Part shown: positions 35,747-43,436 of the stretch, in pieces
Numbering within the stretch: position 1 is the stretch's first letter
Layout of the letters: each line of letters opens with the position of its first letter
Assembly (NCBI RefSeq): GCF_029892045.1
Contig: NZ_CP120367.1
Coordinates: 1,922,001 to 1,986,000, forward strand
Source: Sinorhizobium numidicum
GTDB taxonomy: Bacteria; Pseudomonadota; Alphaproteobacteria; Rhizobiales; Rhizobiaceae
Length of the DNA: 64,000 bases
Reading direction: 5' to 3'
Program-made: the position numbers and the translations under genes
The notes under the pieces: generated by a model
What the model saw: the letters and a program-made list of their open reading frames with translations, nothing else
The model's database searches: none
Told to the model about the DNA's origin: nothing

Positions 35747-35774
35747 GCGCCATTCCGCTCCGGCGGTATGGCGC
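35747..35774 (+). promoter_or_regulatory. Intercistronic hairpin after the amino-acid-binding protein gene
   Basis: A 12-bp stem with one mismatch (35747-35758 with 35763-35774) and a TCCG loop lies 13 nt after the stop. A short GTTTTTAAA follows 9 nt later. It may act as an attenuator or mRNA stabiliser and resembles the hairpins after the other two binding-protein genes. Confidence 0.65.
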
Positions 35775-35803
35775 CACCGAGCGTTTTTAAACAGGGGTGC
35801 GCC

Positions 35804-36475
35804 TTGAATTACCAATTCGAATTCGGCTGGCTCTTCGAGTACTATCCGCAGATCGTCAAGGGGATAGCGATCACGGTCGAACTGATTGCCGTCGGCGCCG
35901 TCGCCGGCATTTCGCTTGGCATTTTCTGCGCCTGGGTGAGGGCACTCGGCCCTTCCTGGCTGAAGCCGATCGTCGCGGCCTACGTAGAGCTGATCCGTAA
36001 CACGCCGTTTCTAATCCAGCTCTTCTTCATCTTTTTTGGCCTTCCGTCGCTCGGCCTGCAGCTCGATGAACTCCAGGCGGCAAATATCGCCATGATCGTC
36101 AATCTCGGTGCTTATAGCTGCGAAATCATAAGGGCCGGCATCCAGGCGACCCCGAGGGGCCAGTTCGAGGCGGGCGCCAGCCTCGCCATGACTCGTTTCG
36201 AGACCTTTCGGCACGTGGTCCTCGTGCCATCGCTTCAGCGGATCTGGCCGGCGCTCTCTTCGCAGGTCGTCATCGTCATGCTCGGTTCGGCCGTCGTGTC
36301 GCAGATCGCCGCCGAGGACCTGACCTTTGCCGCCAACTTCATCCAGTCGCGGACGTTCCGCGCCTTTGAGGCGTATATGGTCTCGACCATCGTCTACCTG
36401 GCGCTCGCGATCCTGCTTCGTCAGGCGTTGGCAGCGGTCGGCGGGCTCATCTTCCCGCGGAGGGCGGCGCGATGA
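35804..36475 (+). CDS. Polar amino acid ABC transporter permease, first
   Basis: HisM/GlnP-type permease, 223 aa from a TTG at 35804 that has GGGGTG upstream; relatives start at the same Asn-Tyr-Gln-Phe position. An in-frame ATG at 35768 lies within the preceding hairpin and is less likely. The family motif VELIRNTPFLIQLFFIFF and the EAA loop GIQATPRGQFEAGASLAMTR are present. It overlaps the second permease by 4 nt. Confidence 0.88.
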   Translation: MNYQFEFGWLFEYYPQIVKGIAITVELIAVGAVAGISLGIFCAWVRALGPSWLKPIVAAYVELIRNTPFLIQLFFIFFGLPSLGLQLDELQAANIAMIVNLGAYSCEIIRAGIQATPRGQFEAGASLAMTRFETFRHVVLVPSLQRIWPALSSQVVIVMLGSAVVSQIAAEDLTFAANFIQSRTFRAFEAYMVSTIVYLALAILLRQALAAVGGLIFPRRAAR

Positions 36476-37131
36476 TCGAGTTCACGACCTGGGACATTCT
36501 GCGAAATCTACTTCTCGCGACCCGTTGGACGATCCTCCTGTCGCTTGTCTCGTTTGTCGGCGGCGGCGTCGTTGGGCTCGCACTGCTCTTCCTGCGCATC
36601 AGCAAGCGCAAGTCGCTGCGGTCGCTCGCAAAATATTACATCGAACTGTTCCAAGGGACGCCGCTCCTGATGCAGCTCTTCATCGCCTTCTTCGGTCTCG
36701 GCCTTTTCGGCATCGATGTGCCGGCATGGCTTGCCGCTGGCCTAGCCTTGATCCTTTGGGCCGCCGCCTTTCTCGGCGAAATCTGGCGCGGCTGCGTCGA
36801 GGCGGTCGCCAAGGGTCAATGGGAAGCCTCTGCCAGTCTCGGCATGGGCCGGCTCCAGCAAATGCGCTACGTCATCCTGCCTCAGGCGATGAGGATCGCC
36901 GTTGCGCCGACCGTCGGCTTTTCCGTGCAGGTGGTCAAGGGCACGGCGCTGACCTCGATCATCGGCTTCGTCGAATTGTCGAAGGCGGGCACGGTCGTCA
37001 CCAACGCCACCTTCCAGCCGTTCACCGTCTACGGCCTCGTCGCCCTCATCTACTTTGCCCTCTGCTGGCCCCTGTCCAAGAGCAGTCAGGTTCTTGAAAG
37101 GAAGCTCAATGTCGCTCATCGAAATCACTGA
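36472..37131 (+). CDS. Polar amino acid ABC transporter permease, second
   Basis: Second HisQ/GlnP-type permease, 219 aa, with IELFQGTPLLMQLFIAFF and the loop GCVEAVAKGQWEASASLGMGR. It overlaps the first permease by 4 nt and the ATPase gene by 23 nt. The two permeases form the heterodimeric channel. Confidence 0.9.
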   Translation: MIEFTTWDILRNLLLATRWTILLSLVSFVGGGVVGLALLFLRISKRKSLRSLAKYYIELFQGTPLLMQLFIAFFGLGLFGIDVPAWLAAGLALILWAAAFLGEIWRGCVEAVAKGQWEASASLGMGRLQQMRYVILPQAMRIAVAPTVGFSVQVVKGTALTSIIGFVELSKAGTVVTNATFQPFTVYGLVALIYFALCWPLSKSSQVLERKLNVAHRNH

Positions 37132-37834
37132 AGTCCGCAAGAGCTATGGGATGAACGAGGTCCTGAAGGGCATCGATCTAGACGTCGAGCCCGGCGAGGT
37201 GATCGCCATCATCGGCAAGAGCGGTTCGGGTAAATCGACGCTGCTGCGCTGCATCAACGGGCTCGAGACGATCAGCAAGGGGTCGATTTCGGTGGCGGGC
37301 GCCCAACTGCTCGATGACGAGGTGCACTTGAAGGCGCTGCGCTTGAAGGTCGGCATGATCTTCCAGCAGTTCAACCTCTTTCCGCACCTGACGGTCGGCG
37401 GCAATGTCATGCTGTCTCAGATGGTGGTCAAGAAGACGCCAAAACCGGCGGCCGAAGAGATGGCCCGCAAGATGTTGGAGCGTGTCGGTCTGGAGCAAAA
37501 ATTTGATGCCTATCCGGACGAACTCTCCGGCGGCCAGAAGCAGCGCGTCGCGATTGCTCGGGCGCTGGCGATGCAGCCGATCGCTCTTCTGTGTGACGAG
37601 ATCACCTCGGCACTCGATCCGGAGCTGGTCTCGGAAGTGTTGGCGGTCGTCCGTGAGCTTGCTGCCGAAGGGATGACGCTCTTGATGGTGACCCACGAGA
37701 TGAAGTTCGCTCGCGACGTCTGCTCGCGCGTCGTCTTCATGCATCAGGGCCGCGTTCACGAGATCGGCGCGCCCGACGAGGTCTTCGCCAATCCGCAGAC
37801 CCCGGAACTGAAACAGTTCCTCGGCATGCATTGA
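37109..37834 (+). CDS. Polar amino acid ABC transporter ATP-binding protein
   Basis: GlnQ/HisP-type ATPase, 241 aa from the ATG at 37109, with GAAAGGAAG upstream inside the permease gene. Walker A GKSGSGKST, signature LSGGQKQRVAIARAL, Walker B ALLCDEITSALDPELV and the switch VTHEMKFA are all present. It is the last gene of the GntR-led operon and converges with the cupredoxin gene. Confidence 0.93.
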   Translation: MSLIEITEVRKSYGMNEVLKGIDLDVEPGEVIAIIGKSGSGKSTLLRCINGLETISKGSISVAGAQLLDDEVHLKALRLKVGMIFQQFNLFPHLTVGGNVMLSQMVVKKTPKPAAEEMARKMLERVGLEQKFDAYPDELSGGQKQRVAIARALAMQPIALLCDEITSALDPELVSEVLAVVRELAAEGMTLLMVTHEMKFARDVCSRVVFMHQGRVHEIGAPDEVFANPQTPELKQFLGMH

Positions 37835-37900
37835 AAAGACTAACTCCTGACTTTGCGGGTCGGCGGGATAGTCCAGCCGGCCGCTTTCGGATCGAGACGA

Positions 37901-38230
37901 TTACGGCCTGACGGTGAGATGGCCTTTCATGTTGGGATGATATCGGCAGAAATAGTCCATACTGCCCGGACTTTGCACCACGAAACTGCCTGACTTGTGC
38001 GCCGAGATGAGGACCTCCCAGACTCCTTTCACGGTCGCGGTATGGACGAGCCCCTCCTTGTTGATCCACTCGATCGTGTCACCGATCTTCGCCTCGACGG
38101 TGGCCGGCGAGAAGGTCATCCGCTCGATCGTGACTTGGATGGTCTCTGCTTTCATCGGGGTGACGAAGGTCGTCGCCCCGATGAAAGACCCGTACAAACA
38201 TGCTCGCATAGGTGTCATCGCCGCGCTCAT
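37901..38230 (-). CDS. Cupredoxin (plastocyanin/amicyanin-like blue copper protein)
   Basis: Small periplasmic electron carrier, 109 aa, with a signal peptide ending near TPMKA|ETIQ (residue 28). The type-1 copper ligands are visible: His63, Cys95, His98 and Met101 (YFCRYHPNM), spaced as in amicyanin and pseudoazurin. Its start overlaps the stop of the DUF4142 gene by 4 nt, so it probably belongs to the ECF sigma-controlled transcript. The redox partner is not evident in the window. Confidence 0.87.
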   Translation of the reverse strand: MSAAMTPMRACLYGSFIGATTFVTPMKAETIQVTIERMTFSPATVEAKIGDTIEWINKEGLVHTATVKGVWEVLISAHKSGSFVVQSPGSMDYFCRYHPNMKGHLTVRP

Positions 38231-38751
38231 TTCAGCTCGGTCGCTACATGCTCGGCATGCTGCTGATGCCCCTGAAACAGCTTCAGCCCCGTCTCCAGCA
38301 AGCTCTTGAGCTCGGCATTTTGCGCCGAGGGGATGAGCAGTGTTTCGAGCGCGCCGTTGACCTGCTTGTGATAGGCGACTTCGTGGGCGATGTAGGCCTT
38401 GTCGAAGTCAGCGCCTGTGAGCTTGGCAAGCTCCTCGCGCTTGGCCTCGGCCGCCTGCGACAGCGCCTTGCTCGTATCGTTGTCTTCGGGCGTGACGTTC
38501 AGCTTCTTGACGAGATCGAGGGCCTGTTTGTTCACGGTCTCGTGGTCGCGCGCCATGCTCTCGGCAAATTCGACGACGCTCTTGTTCTTTGACATCGCAA
38601 TGGCCTGTTTGGCCGCCTCGATGTCGAGAACGCCGGCGGTGTAGGCGATGTGTGCGATCTGCGGATCCGTAGGCTTGTCGGCGGCAAGCGCCCAGTTGGC
38701 GCCGAGCAAGAGGGCGATTGCGGTCATTGCAGTCGTCAGTCGGAGAGTCAT
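38227..38751 (-). CDS. DUF4142-family periplasmic protein
   Basis: Exported helical protein of unknown function, 174 aa from the ATG at 38751 (ribosome site AAGGGAA), with a signal peptide ending at NWALA|ADK. The rest matches the DUF4142 (ferritin-like predicted) pattern: FAESMARDHETVNKQAL, KLTGADFDKAYIAHEVAYHKQV and LLETGLKLFQGHQQHAEHV, with several conserved His. Members are often linked to envelope stress and ECF sigma factors. A promoter motif identical in core to that of the sigma gene lies at 38801-38828. Confidence 0.85.
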   Translation of the reverse strand: MTLRLTTAMTAIALLLGANWALAADKPTDPQIAHIAYTAGVLDIEAAKQAIAMSKNKSVVEFAESMARDHETVNKQALDLVKKLNVTPEDNDTSKALSQAAEAKREELAKLTGADFDKAYIAHEVAYHKQVNGALETLLIPSAQNAELKSLLETGLKLFQGHQQHAEHVATELK

Positions 38752-38800
38752 CGGACGTTCCCTTTCTCGAAGATCAAAGCGGGATTTCAATTGACGCGCT

Positions 38801-38828
38801 TTGGATGCTTCGGCGGGCGAAACGTTCC
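38801..38828 (-). promoter_or_regulatory. Predicted ECF sigma promoter upstream of the DUF4142 gene
   Basis: On the minus strand it reads GGAACGTT (38828-38821), 13 nt, then CATCCAA (38807-38801). The same two blocks with the same 13-nt spacing occur upstream of the sigma gene. It lies 50 nt before the DUF4142 start and immediately after the sigma stop. Confidence 0.75.
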
Positions 38829-38831
38829 AGA

Positions 38832-39512
38832 TTACTTGCCGTCGCTTCCCGGTAATTGGCGCGAGATGCGGGAAAGCACGGCCTTGGTCAGACGCTCGCA
38901 GCGCTTGCCCGCGAAGGGAAAGGCATTGAGGAGAAGCGGTCCGATCTGCTGTTCCAGTTCCTCTTTGATGAGGTGGCGTGCCCGATGCAGCCTTGTCCTG
39001 ACCGTCTCCGGGCGAAGGGCAAGCAGAGTCGCGGTCTCCTCGTTGCTTAACCCTTCGATGGCCCGCAGGATGAAAACGCTCCGGTAGGTGTCCGGGAGAT
39101 GATCGGTTGCCTTTTCGACAAGGTCGAGGATCTGTCGCTGTGCCATTGTCTTTTCCGGATCATCGGTCGTTGCGTTGAGCGGGAAGGCGATGATCTCCGC
39201 CTGATGCTGCCGCATATCGGCGGCCATCTTCATTCGGCGCCGCCTTTTGCGCAGGCGGCCTAAGGCCTCGTTAATGACGATGCGGGCGAGCCAGGTCGAG
39301 ATTGCGGCGTCGCCGCGGAAATCCGCAAAATGCGTGAAGGCGCGGACATAGGCCTCCTGCAGCACATCCTCCGCGTCGCTGTTGTTCCTGACGATGCTTC
39401 TGGCGATCCGATAGAGCTTGCGGTTATGCGTCTGCATGATCGAGCGGAACGTTTCCATTTCGTCGGAAAGCAGCCGGCGCTTCAGGGAACGGTCGGTTTC
39501 GGCGATGGGCAT
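38832..39512 (-). CDS. ECF-type RNA polymerase sigma factor
   Basis: Extracytoplasmic-function sigma factor, 226 aa. Region 2 lies at about residues 20-95 (MQTHNRKLYRIARSIVRN, DAEDVLQEAYVRAF, WLARIVINEALGRLRKRRRR) and region 4 at about 135-195 (LPDTYRSVFILRAIEGLSNEET, VRTRLHRARHLIKEEL). The last 35 residues are an extension beyond region 4. No anti-sigma gene adjoins it; the downstream genes encode a DUF4142 protein and a cupredoxin. The recurrence of its own promoter motif downstream points to autoregulation and a small local regulon. Confidence 0.93.
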   Translation of the reverse strand: MPIAETDRSLKRRLLSDEMETFRSIMQTHNRKLYRIARSIVRNNSDAEDVLQEAYVRAFTHFADFRGDAAISTWLARIVINEALGRLRKRRRRMKMAADMRQHQAEIIAFPLNATTDDPEKTMAQRQILDLVEKATDHLPDTYRSVFILRAIEGLSNEETATLLALRPETVRTRLHRARHLIKEELEQQIGPLLLNAFPFAGKRCERLTKAVLSRISRQLPGSDGK

Positions 39513-39533
39513 GGTTGAGCTCCTTGTCTCAAG

Positions 39534-39561
39534 TTGGATGCCGCATCTCCTGGAACGTTCC
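39534..39561 (-). promoter_or_regulatory. Predicted autoregulated ECF sigma promoter
   Basis: On the minus strand it reads GGAACGTT (39561-39554), 13 nt, then CATCCAA (39540-39534). This is the same bipartite motif found at 38801-38828. It lies 22 nt before the sigma ATG, leaving a very short leader. GGAAC is the -35 core common to many alphaproteobacterial ECF promoters. Confidence 0.78.
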
Positions 39562-39629
39562 CAAAACAGCTGCGCCCCCCGCTCATTCTAGCGCGCCTGA
39601 CCACAAGCTTCGACCCTGCCAGGCGGTGG

Positions 39630-39660
39630 CGCCCGCACCCGTTTTTGGCGGATGCGGGCG
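39630..39660 (-). terminator. Possible terminator after bdcA
   Basis: An 8-bp GC stem (39630-39637 with 39653-39660) lies 9 nt past the bdcA stop. The long loop contains AAAAA and no T-run follows, so function as a terminator is uncertain. Confidence 0.4.
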
Positions 39661-39669
39661 ATGCGCGGG

Positions 39670-40383
39670 TCAGGCGCCGAAGCCGCCGTCGATCGTGTGT
39701 AGCGCGCCTGTCGTATAGCCCGCTTCCGGACCGGCGAGATAAGCGGCAAGGCCCGCAATCTCTTCCGGACGGCCGTGGCGCTTGATCGCCATGAAACTGT
39801 GCATGAAGTCGCTCATCGGGCCATCTTCCGGGTTCATGTCCGTTGCCGTCGGACCGGGTTGAATGACGTTGACGGTGATGCCCTTTGCGCCGAAGTCACG
39901 AGCCAAGCCGCGCGACATTCCCTGCAGCGCCGATTTGGTCAAGGCGTAGGCGGCACCTCCAGCGAAGGGCATGCGATCGCCGTTAACCGAGCCGATGACG
40001 ATGATGCGGCCGCCCTCCGGCATGTGCCGCGCCGCCTCGACGGCCGCGTGATAGGGTGCGCGGACGTTAACATCGATCATCCGGTCGACGGCGTCTGCAT
40101 CGAGCTCGAGCGGATCGCCGATGATCAACGTGCCGGCATTGACGACGAGAACATCGAGAGCGCCCTGATCGCGAACGACGGCGATCACTGAATCGCGATC
40201 CGCCGCATCGGAACGGATCGCGGTGGCGCTCGCTTCCGTCGCAAGGGCGTCCGCGGCATCTTTCGACCCGGCGTAGGTGAAGGTGACGGCGGCGCCTTCG
40301 TTAGCGAAACGGCGAACGATCGCCGCGCCAATGCCGCGGCTGCCACCGAGGACGAGAACTTTCTTTGCATTGAAGTCCGACAT
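39670..40383 (-). CDS. bdcA: Short-chain dehydrogenase, BdcA-like
   Basis: NAD(P)-binding SDR protein, 237 aa from the ATG at 40383. It has the cofactor motif GGSRGIG, the NAG-type motif VVNAGT, catalytic Ser in IGSVNGDR, and Tyr/Lys in YALTKSALQG. The sequence follows E. coli BdcA closely from memory (GSVNGDRMP, HGRPEEIAG, TGALHTIDGGFGA); BdcA is reported to bind cyclic di-GMP and promote biofilm dispersal. It is divergent from a TetR gene matching BdcR. The enzymatic substrate is unknown. Confidence 0.85.
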   Translation of the reverse strand: MSDFNAKKVLVLGGSRGIGAAIVRRFANEGAAVTFTYAGSKDAADALATEASATAIRSDAADRDSVIAVVRDQGALDVLVVNAGTLIIGDPLELDADAVDRMIDVNVRAPYHAAVEAARHMPEGGRIIVIGSVNGDRMPFAGGAAYALTKSALQGMSRGLARDFGAKGITVNVIQPGPTATDMNPEDGPMSDFMHSFMAIKRHGRPEEIAGLAAYLAGPEAGYTTGALHTIDGGFGA

Positions 40384-40404
40384 GACAATCTCCTTGAGAA
40401 AAAA

Positions 40405-40420
40405 TGTAGTAAGCGATACA
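40405..40420. promoter_or_regulatory. Putative BdcR operator 1
   Basis: TGTAGTAAGCGATACA is an inverted repeat (TGTA-N8-TACA) in the bdcA leader. A second copy with the same arms lies at 40453-40468. Confidence 0.7.
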
Positions 40421-40452
40421 TAATAGGAGAATGAGATCGGCGCAAGGAATTT

Positions 40453-40468
40453 TGTAGTGAATGATACA
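40453..40468. promoter_or_regulatory. Putative BdcR operator 2
   Basis: TGTAGTGAATGATACA differs from operator 1 only in the middle. It covers the GTG start codon of the TetR gene, which would suit autorepression. The two copies are 48 bp apart start to start. Confidence 0.7.
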
Positions 40469-41038
40469 AAAAAAGCGAAAACGCGCGGCCGCCCCCGGGG
40501 TTTCGACGTAGAGGAAGCGATCGCCAAGGCGCAAGCTCTGTTCCATAAGCACGGCTATGACGCTGTCAGCCTAGCGGATCTGACGGATGCGCTCGGCATC
40601 AATCCGCCCAGTTTCTATTCCGCCTTCGGGAGCAAGGCGGACCTCTACGCTCGCGCGCTTGAGCGCTATGCGAAGACGGAAGGGCTGGACTTCAAGCGGC
40701 TGCTGGCGCCGGACAGGCCGCTTGGCGATAGTTTGGCAGCTCTGTTCGAAGCGGCGGCCGAGAGCTACACCGCGCACCCCGAAGCGCCCGGCTGCCTGGT
40801 GATAGAGGGCGCGCATGGCACCGTCGATGCCGTGGCATGCCAGAAGGCGACGACCCTGTGGCAACGAGGCCGCGCCGCCGTGCGCGACGCTATCGCGCGG
40901 TCCGAACCTGAACGGGCCGATACGATCACCGACTATATCATGGCCGTGCTGACCGGCATCTCTGCGAGCGCGCGCGACGGCCTCAGCAAGGAGCGATTGC
41001 TGGGTATTGCCCGACTGGCCTCGCTTCCGTTCGCATAG
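40457..41038 (+). CDS. bdcR: TetR-family regulator, BdcR-like
   Basis: Repressor of the TetR family, 193 aa, with a GTG start at 40457. The N-terminal helix-turn-helix (residues about 15-60) includes [25 protein letters not shown] and [29 protein letters not shown], matching BdcR/YjgJ from memory. It is divergent from the bdcA-like gene, with two matching inverted repeats between them, one over its own start. The inducing signal is unknown. Confidence 0.85.
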   Translation: MNDTKKAKTRGRPRGFDVEEAIAKAQALFHKHGYDAVSLADLTDALGINPPSFYSAFGSKADLYARALERYAKTEGLDFKRLLAPDRPLGDSLAALFEAAAESYTAHPEAPGCLVIEGAHGTVDAVACQKATTLWQRGRAAVRDAIARSEPERADTITDYIMAVLTGISASARDGLSKERLLGIARLASLPFA

Positions 41039-41102
41039 CAAGGAACGCTTGCATTCGCCGGCGTGCGCCCCAGATTCAGAAACAGGGTTGATGGAGGCAG
41101 CC

Positions 41103-41387
41103 ATGACGGATAATCGCAAGGCGGCGTTGGTCCGTATCACCGGCCAGGTGCAGGGCGTCAGCTTTCGCGTCTGGACGCGCGCCGAGGCCGAACGGCTCGG
41201 CCTGAGCGGTTGGGTCCGCAATGAACGCGACGGATCGGTCACGGCTCTGATCGCCGGGCCGGACTCAGCGATTGCGACGATGCTCAGCCGATTTTGGAAG
41301 GGTCCTCCCGGCGCGTCGGTCTCGAACGTCGAGAGCGAGCACGCCTCTTCCCTGCGTGCGCCTGAGGGATTCCACATCACCGGTTAA
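41103..41387 (+). CDS. acyP: Acylphosphatase
   Basis: Small cytosolic hydrolase of acyl phosphates, 94 aa. It has the full family pattern: the phosphate-binding loop GQVQGVSFR with catalytic Arg22, and Asn40 in [11 protein letters not shown]. It lies 64 nt after the TetR gene on the same strand and may share its transcript. It is convergent with pcaF. Confidence 0.93.
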   Translation: MTDNRKAALVRITGQVQGVSFRVWTRAEAERLGLSGWVRNERDGSVTALIAGPDSAIATMLSRFWKGPPGASVSNVESEHASSLRAPEGFHITG

Positions 41388-41432
41388 ATCGCGCGGGCTA
41401 CACCCGCTTCAAATTCAGCGTGGCGGGGGAGA

Positions 41433-42635
41433 TCACACCCGCTCCAGCGCCACCGCAATGCCCTGGCCGACGCCGATGCACATGGTGGACAGCGAATATC
41501 GTCCGCGAGTTTCAACGAGTTCCAGTGCCGCCGTTCCGGTGATGCGGGCGCCCGACATGCCAAGCGGATGGCCGAGCGCAATCGCACCGCCGTTGCGGTT
41601 GACCCTCGGATCGTCGTCGGCAATCCCAAGCTCGCGCAGCACGGCCAGGCCCTGGCTTGCAAAAGCCTCGTTGAGTTCGATCACATCCAACCGGTCCAGG
41701 GTTAGCCCGAGCCGCGCCAGGAGCTTTTGCGAAGCCGGGACCGGGCCGATACCCATGACGCGCGGCGGCACGCCGGCCGACGCCCCGCCGAGAACGCGGG
41801 CGATCGGCCTCAGGCCGTATCGCCTGGCCGCTGCTTCCGAGGCGATGACGAGGGCAGCCGCCCCGTCATTGACACCCGACGCATTGCCGGCCGTTACCGT
41901 ACCGCCTTCGCGGAACGGCGCCTTCAGCTTGGCAAGCGCCTCGATCGTCGTCGCACGCGGGTGCTCATCCTTGTCGACAGTGACGGGTTCGCCCTTGCGC
42001 TGCGGGACGGTGACTGCGGTGATTTCGCTGGCAAGCCGGCCGTTCTCCTGCGCGGCTGCGGCCTTCGCCTGACTGCGCAACGCAAAAGCGTCCTGGTCCT
42101 CGCGCGAGATCTTGTATTCCTCGGCGACGTTCTCGCCCGTTTCCGGCATCGAGTCGACGCCGTATTGCTTCTTCATCAGCGGGTTGACGAAGCGCCAGCC
42201 GATCGTCGTGTCGTGGATCTCTGCATGGCGTGAAAATGCGCTGTCGGCCTTGGGCAGAACAAAAGGCGCGCGCGACATCGATTCGACCCCTCCGGCGATC
42301 ATCAGGTCCGCCTCGCCGGATTTGATCGCGCGGGCAGCAGTTATCACCGCATCCATGCCGGAGCCGCAAAGCCGGTTGATCGTTGTCCCGGGGACGGAGA
42401 CAGGTAACCCCGCAAGCAGAAGCGACATGCGCGCGACGTTGCGGTTGTCTTCGCCCGCCTGGTTGGCGCAGCCGAGGATCACGTCATCGACCGCCTCCCA
42501 GTCGACCGAGGTATTGCGCTCCATAAGCGTCTTCAGCGGGATGGCGCCAAGGTCGTCGGCACGCACGGCGGAAAGGGCTCCTGCGAAGCGGCCGATCGGC
42601 GTGCGGATGTAGTCGCAGATGTAAGCCTCGCGCAT
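41433..42635 (-). CDS. pcaF: 3-oxoadipyl-CoA thiolase
   Basis: Last step of the beta-ketoadipate pathway: 3-oxoadipyl-CoA plus CoA gives succinyl-CoA and acetyl-CoA. It has 400 aa, with the acyl-accepting Cys90 in NRLCGSGMDAV, NVNGGAIALGHPLG-type sequence (NRNGGAIALGHPLGMSG) and the C-terminal Cys in STMCIGVGQG. The start overlaps the pcaJ stop by 1 nt. Co-transcribed with pcaIJ and probably controlled by the divergent PcaR. Confidence 0.95.
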   Translation of the reverse strand: MREAYICDYIRTPIGRFAGALSAVRADDLGAIPLKTLMERNTSVDWEAVDDVILGCANQAGEDNRNVARMSLLLAGLPVSVPGTTINRLCGSGMDAVITAARAIKSGEADLMIAGGVESMSRAPFVLPKADSAFSRHAEIHDTTIGWRFVNPLMKKQYGVDSMPETGENVAEEYKISREDQDAFALRSQAKAAAAQENGRLASEITAVTVPQRKGEPVTVDKDEHPRATTIEALAKLKAPFREGGTVTAGNASGVNDGAAALVIASEAAARRYGLRPIARVLGGASAGVPPRVMGIGPVPASQKLLARLGLTLDRLDVIELNEAFASQGLAVLRELGIADDDPRVNRNGGAIALGHPLGMSGARITGTAALELVETRGRYSLSTMCIGVGQGIAVALERV

Positions 42636-43432
42636 CAGGCAGCCTCCTTACCCGTTCCGGCGCCCTGATGCGCCATTTTGGTGCGGGCGTTGATGTCGCG
42701 AAGAACTGAAAGCTCGATCTCCGTCGGCGCCGGCGTCTCGATAACGTTCTCGGCGAATTTGATCGGCCAGCCGCAATTCTCAATGATCTGCCCTCTGCTG
42801 ACACCGGCGTGGATCGAAACGACGGCCAATTCCTTCGTCTCCGGGTCCGGCTCGAGAATGCAGAGATCGGCAATCACGCGCGTCGGTCCCTTCGTCTTCA
42901 GACCAAGTCGTTCGCGATGGTTGCCACCTTCGCCGTGACCCATGGAAGTGACGAAGGGCAGCTTCTCGACGAAGCCGCGCTTTGTCAGCGCCATGGTGAC
43001 GAAGATGCGGCCGCAATTGGAGGCGATCTCCGGCGCGCCGCCGCCGCCCGGCAGGCGGACCTTGGGGTGATCGTAGGGGCCAACCACCGTCGTGTTGAGA
43101 TTGGCGAATTTGTCGATCTGGGCACCGCCCAGAAAGCCGGTGGTAATGCGTCCGCCCTGCAGCCAATAGCGGAACATTTCCGGCACCGACACGGTGAAGA
43201 GGGCGGTATCGCAAAGCTCTCCATCGCCGATCGAGAGCGGCAAGACATCCGGCCTGGTACCGACAGTGCCGCTTTCATAGATGAGCGTAATCTCCGGCGC
43301 ATGGGTCAGCCGCGCGACATTGCAGGCCGCAGACGGCGCGCCGATGCCGACGAAACAGACGTCCTCGTTGGAGAGCTCGCGCGATGCGGCGATCGTCATC
43401 ATTTCATTGGGAGTGAAATCCGTCATCGACAT
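42635..43432 (-). CDS. pcaJ: 3-oxoadipate CoA-transferase, subunit B
   Basis: Beta subunit of the succinyl-CoA:3-oxoadipate CoA-transferase, 265 aa. It belongs to the longer CatJ/glutaconate-transferase type (active glutamate expected in IYESGTVGTRP) rather than the short Pseudomonas PcaJ type. It has GGGGAPEIASNC and lies 4 nt after pcaI. A ribosome site (AGGAGATG) overlaps the gap. Confidence 0.92.
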   Translation of the reverse strand: MSMTDFTPNEMMTIAASRELSNEDVCFVGIGAPSAACNVARLTHAPEITLIYESGTVGTRPDVLPLSIGDGELCDTALFTVSVPEMFRYWLQGGRITTGFLGGAQIDKFANLNTTVVGPYDHPKVRLPGGGGAPEIASNCGRIFVTMALTKRGFVEKLPFVTSMGHGEGGNHRERLGLKTKGPTRVIADLCILEPDPETKELAVVSIHAGVSRGQIIENCGWPIKFAENVIETPAPTEIELSVLRDINARTKMAHQGAGTGKEAA

Positions 43433-43436
43433 CTCC

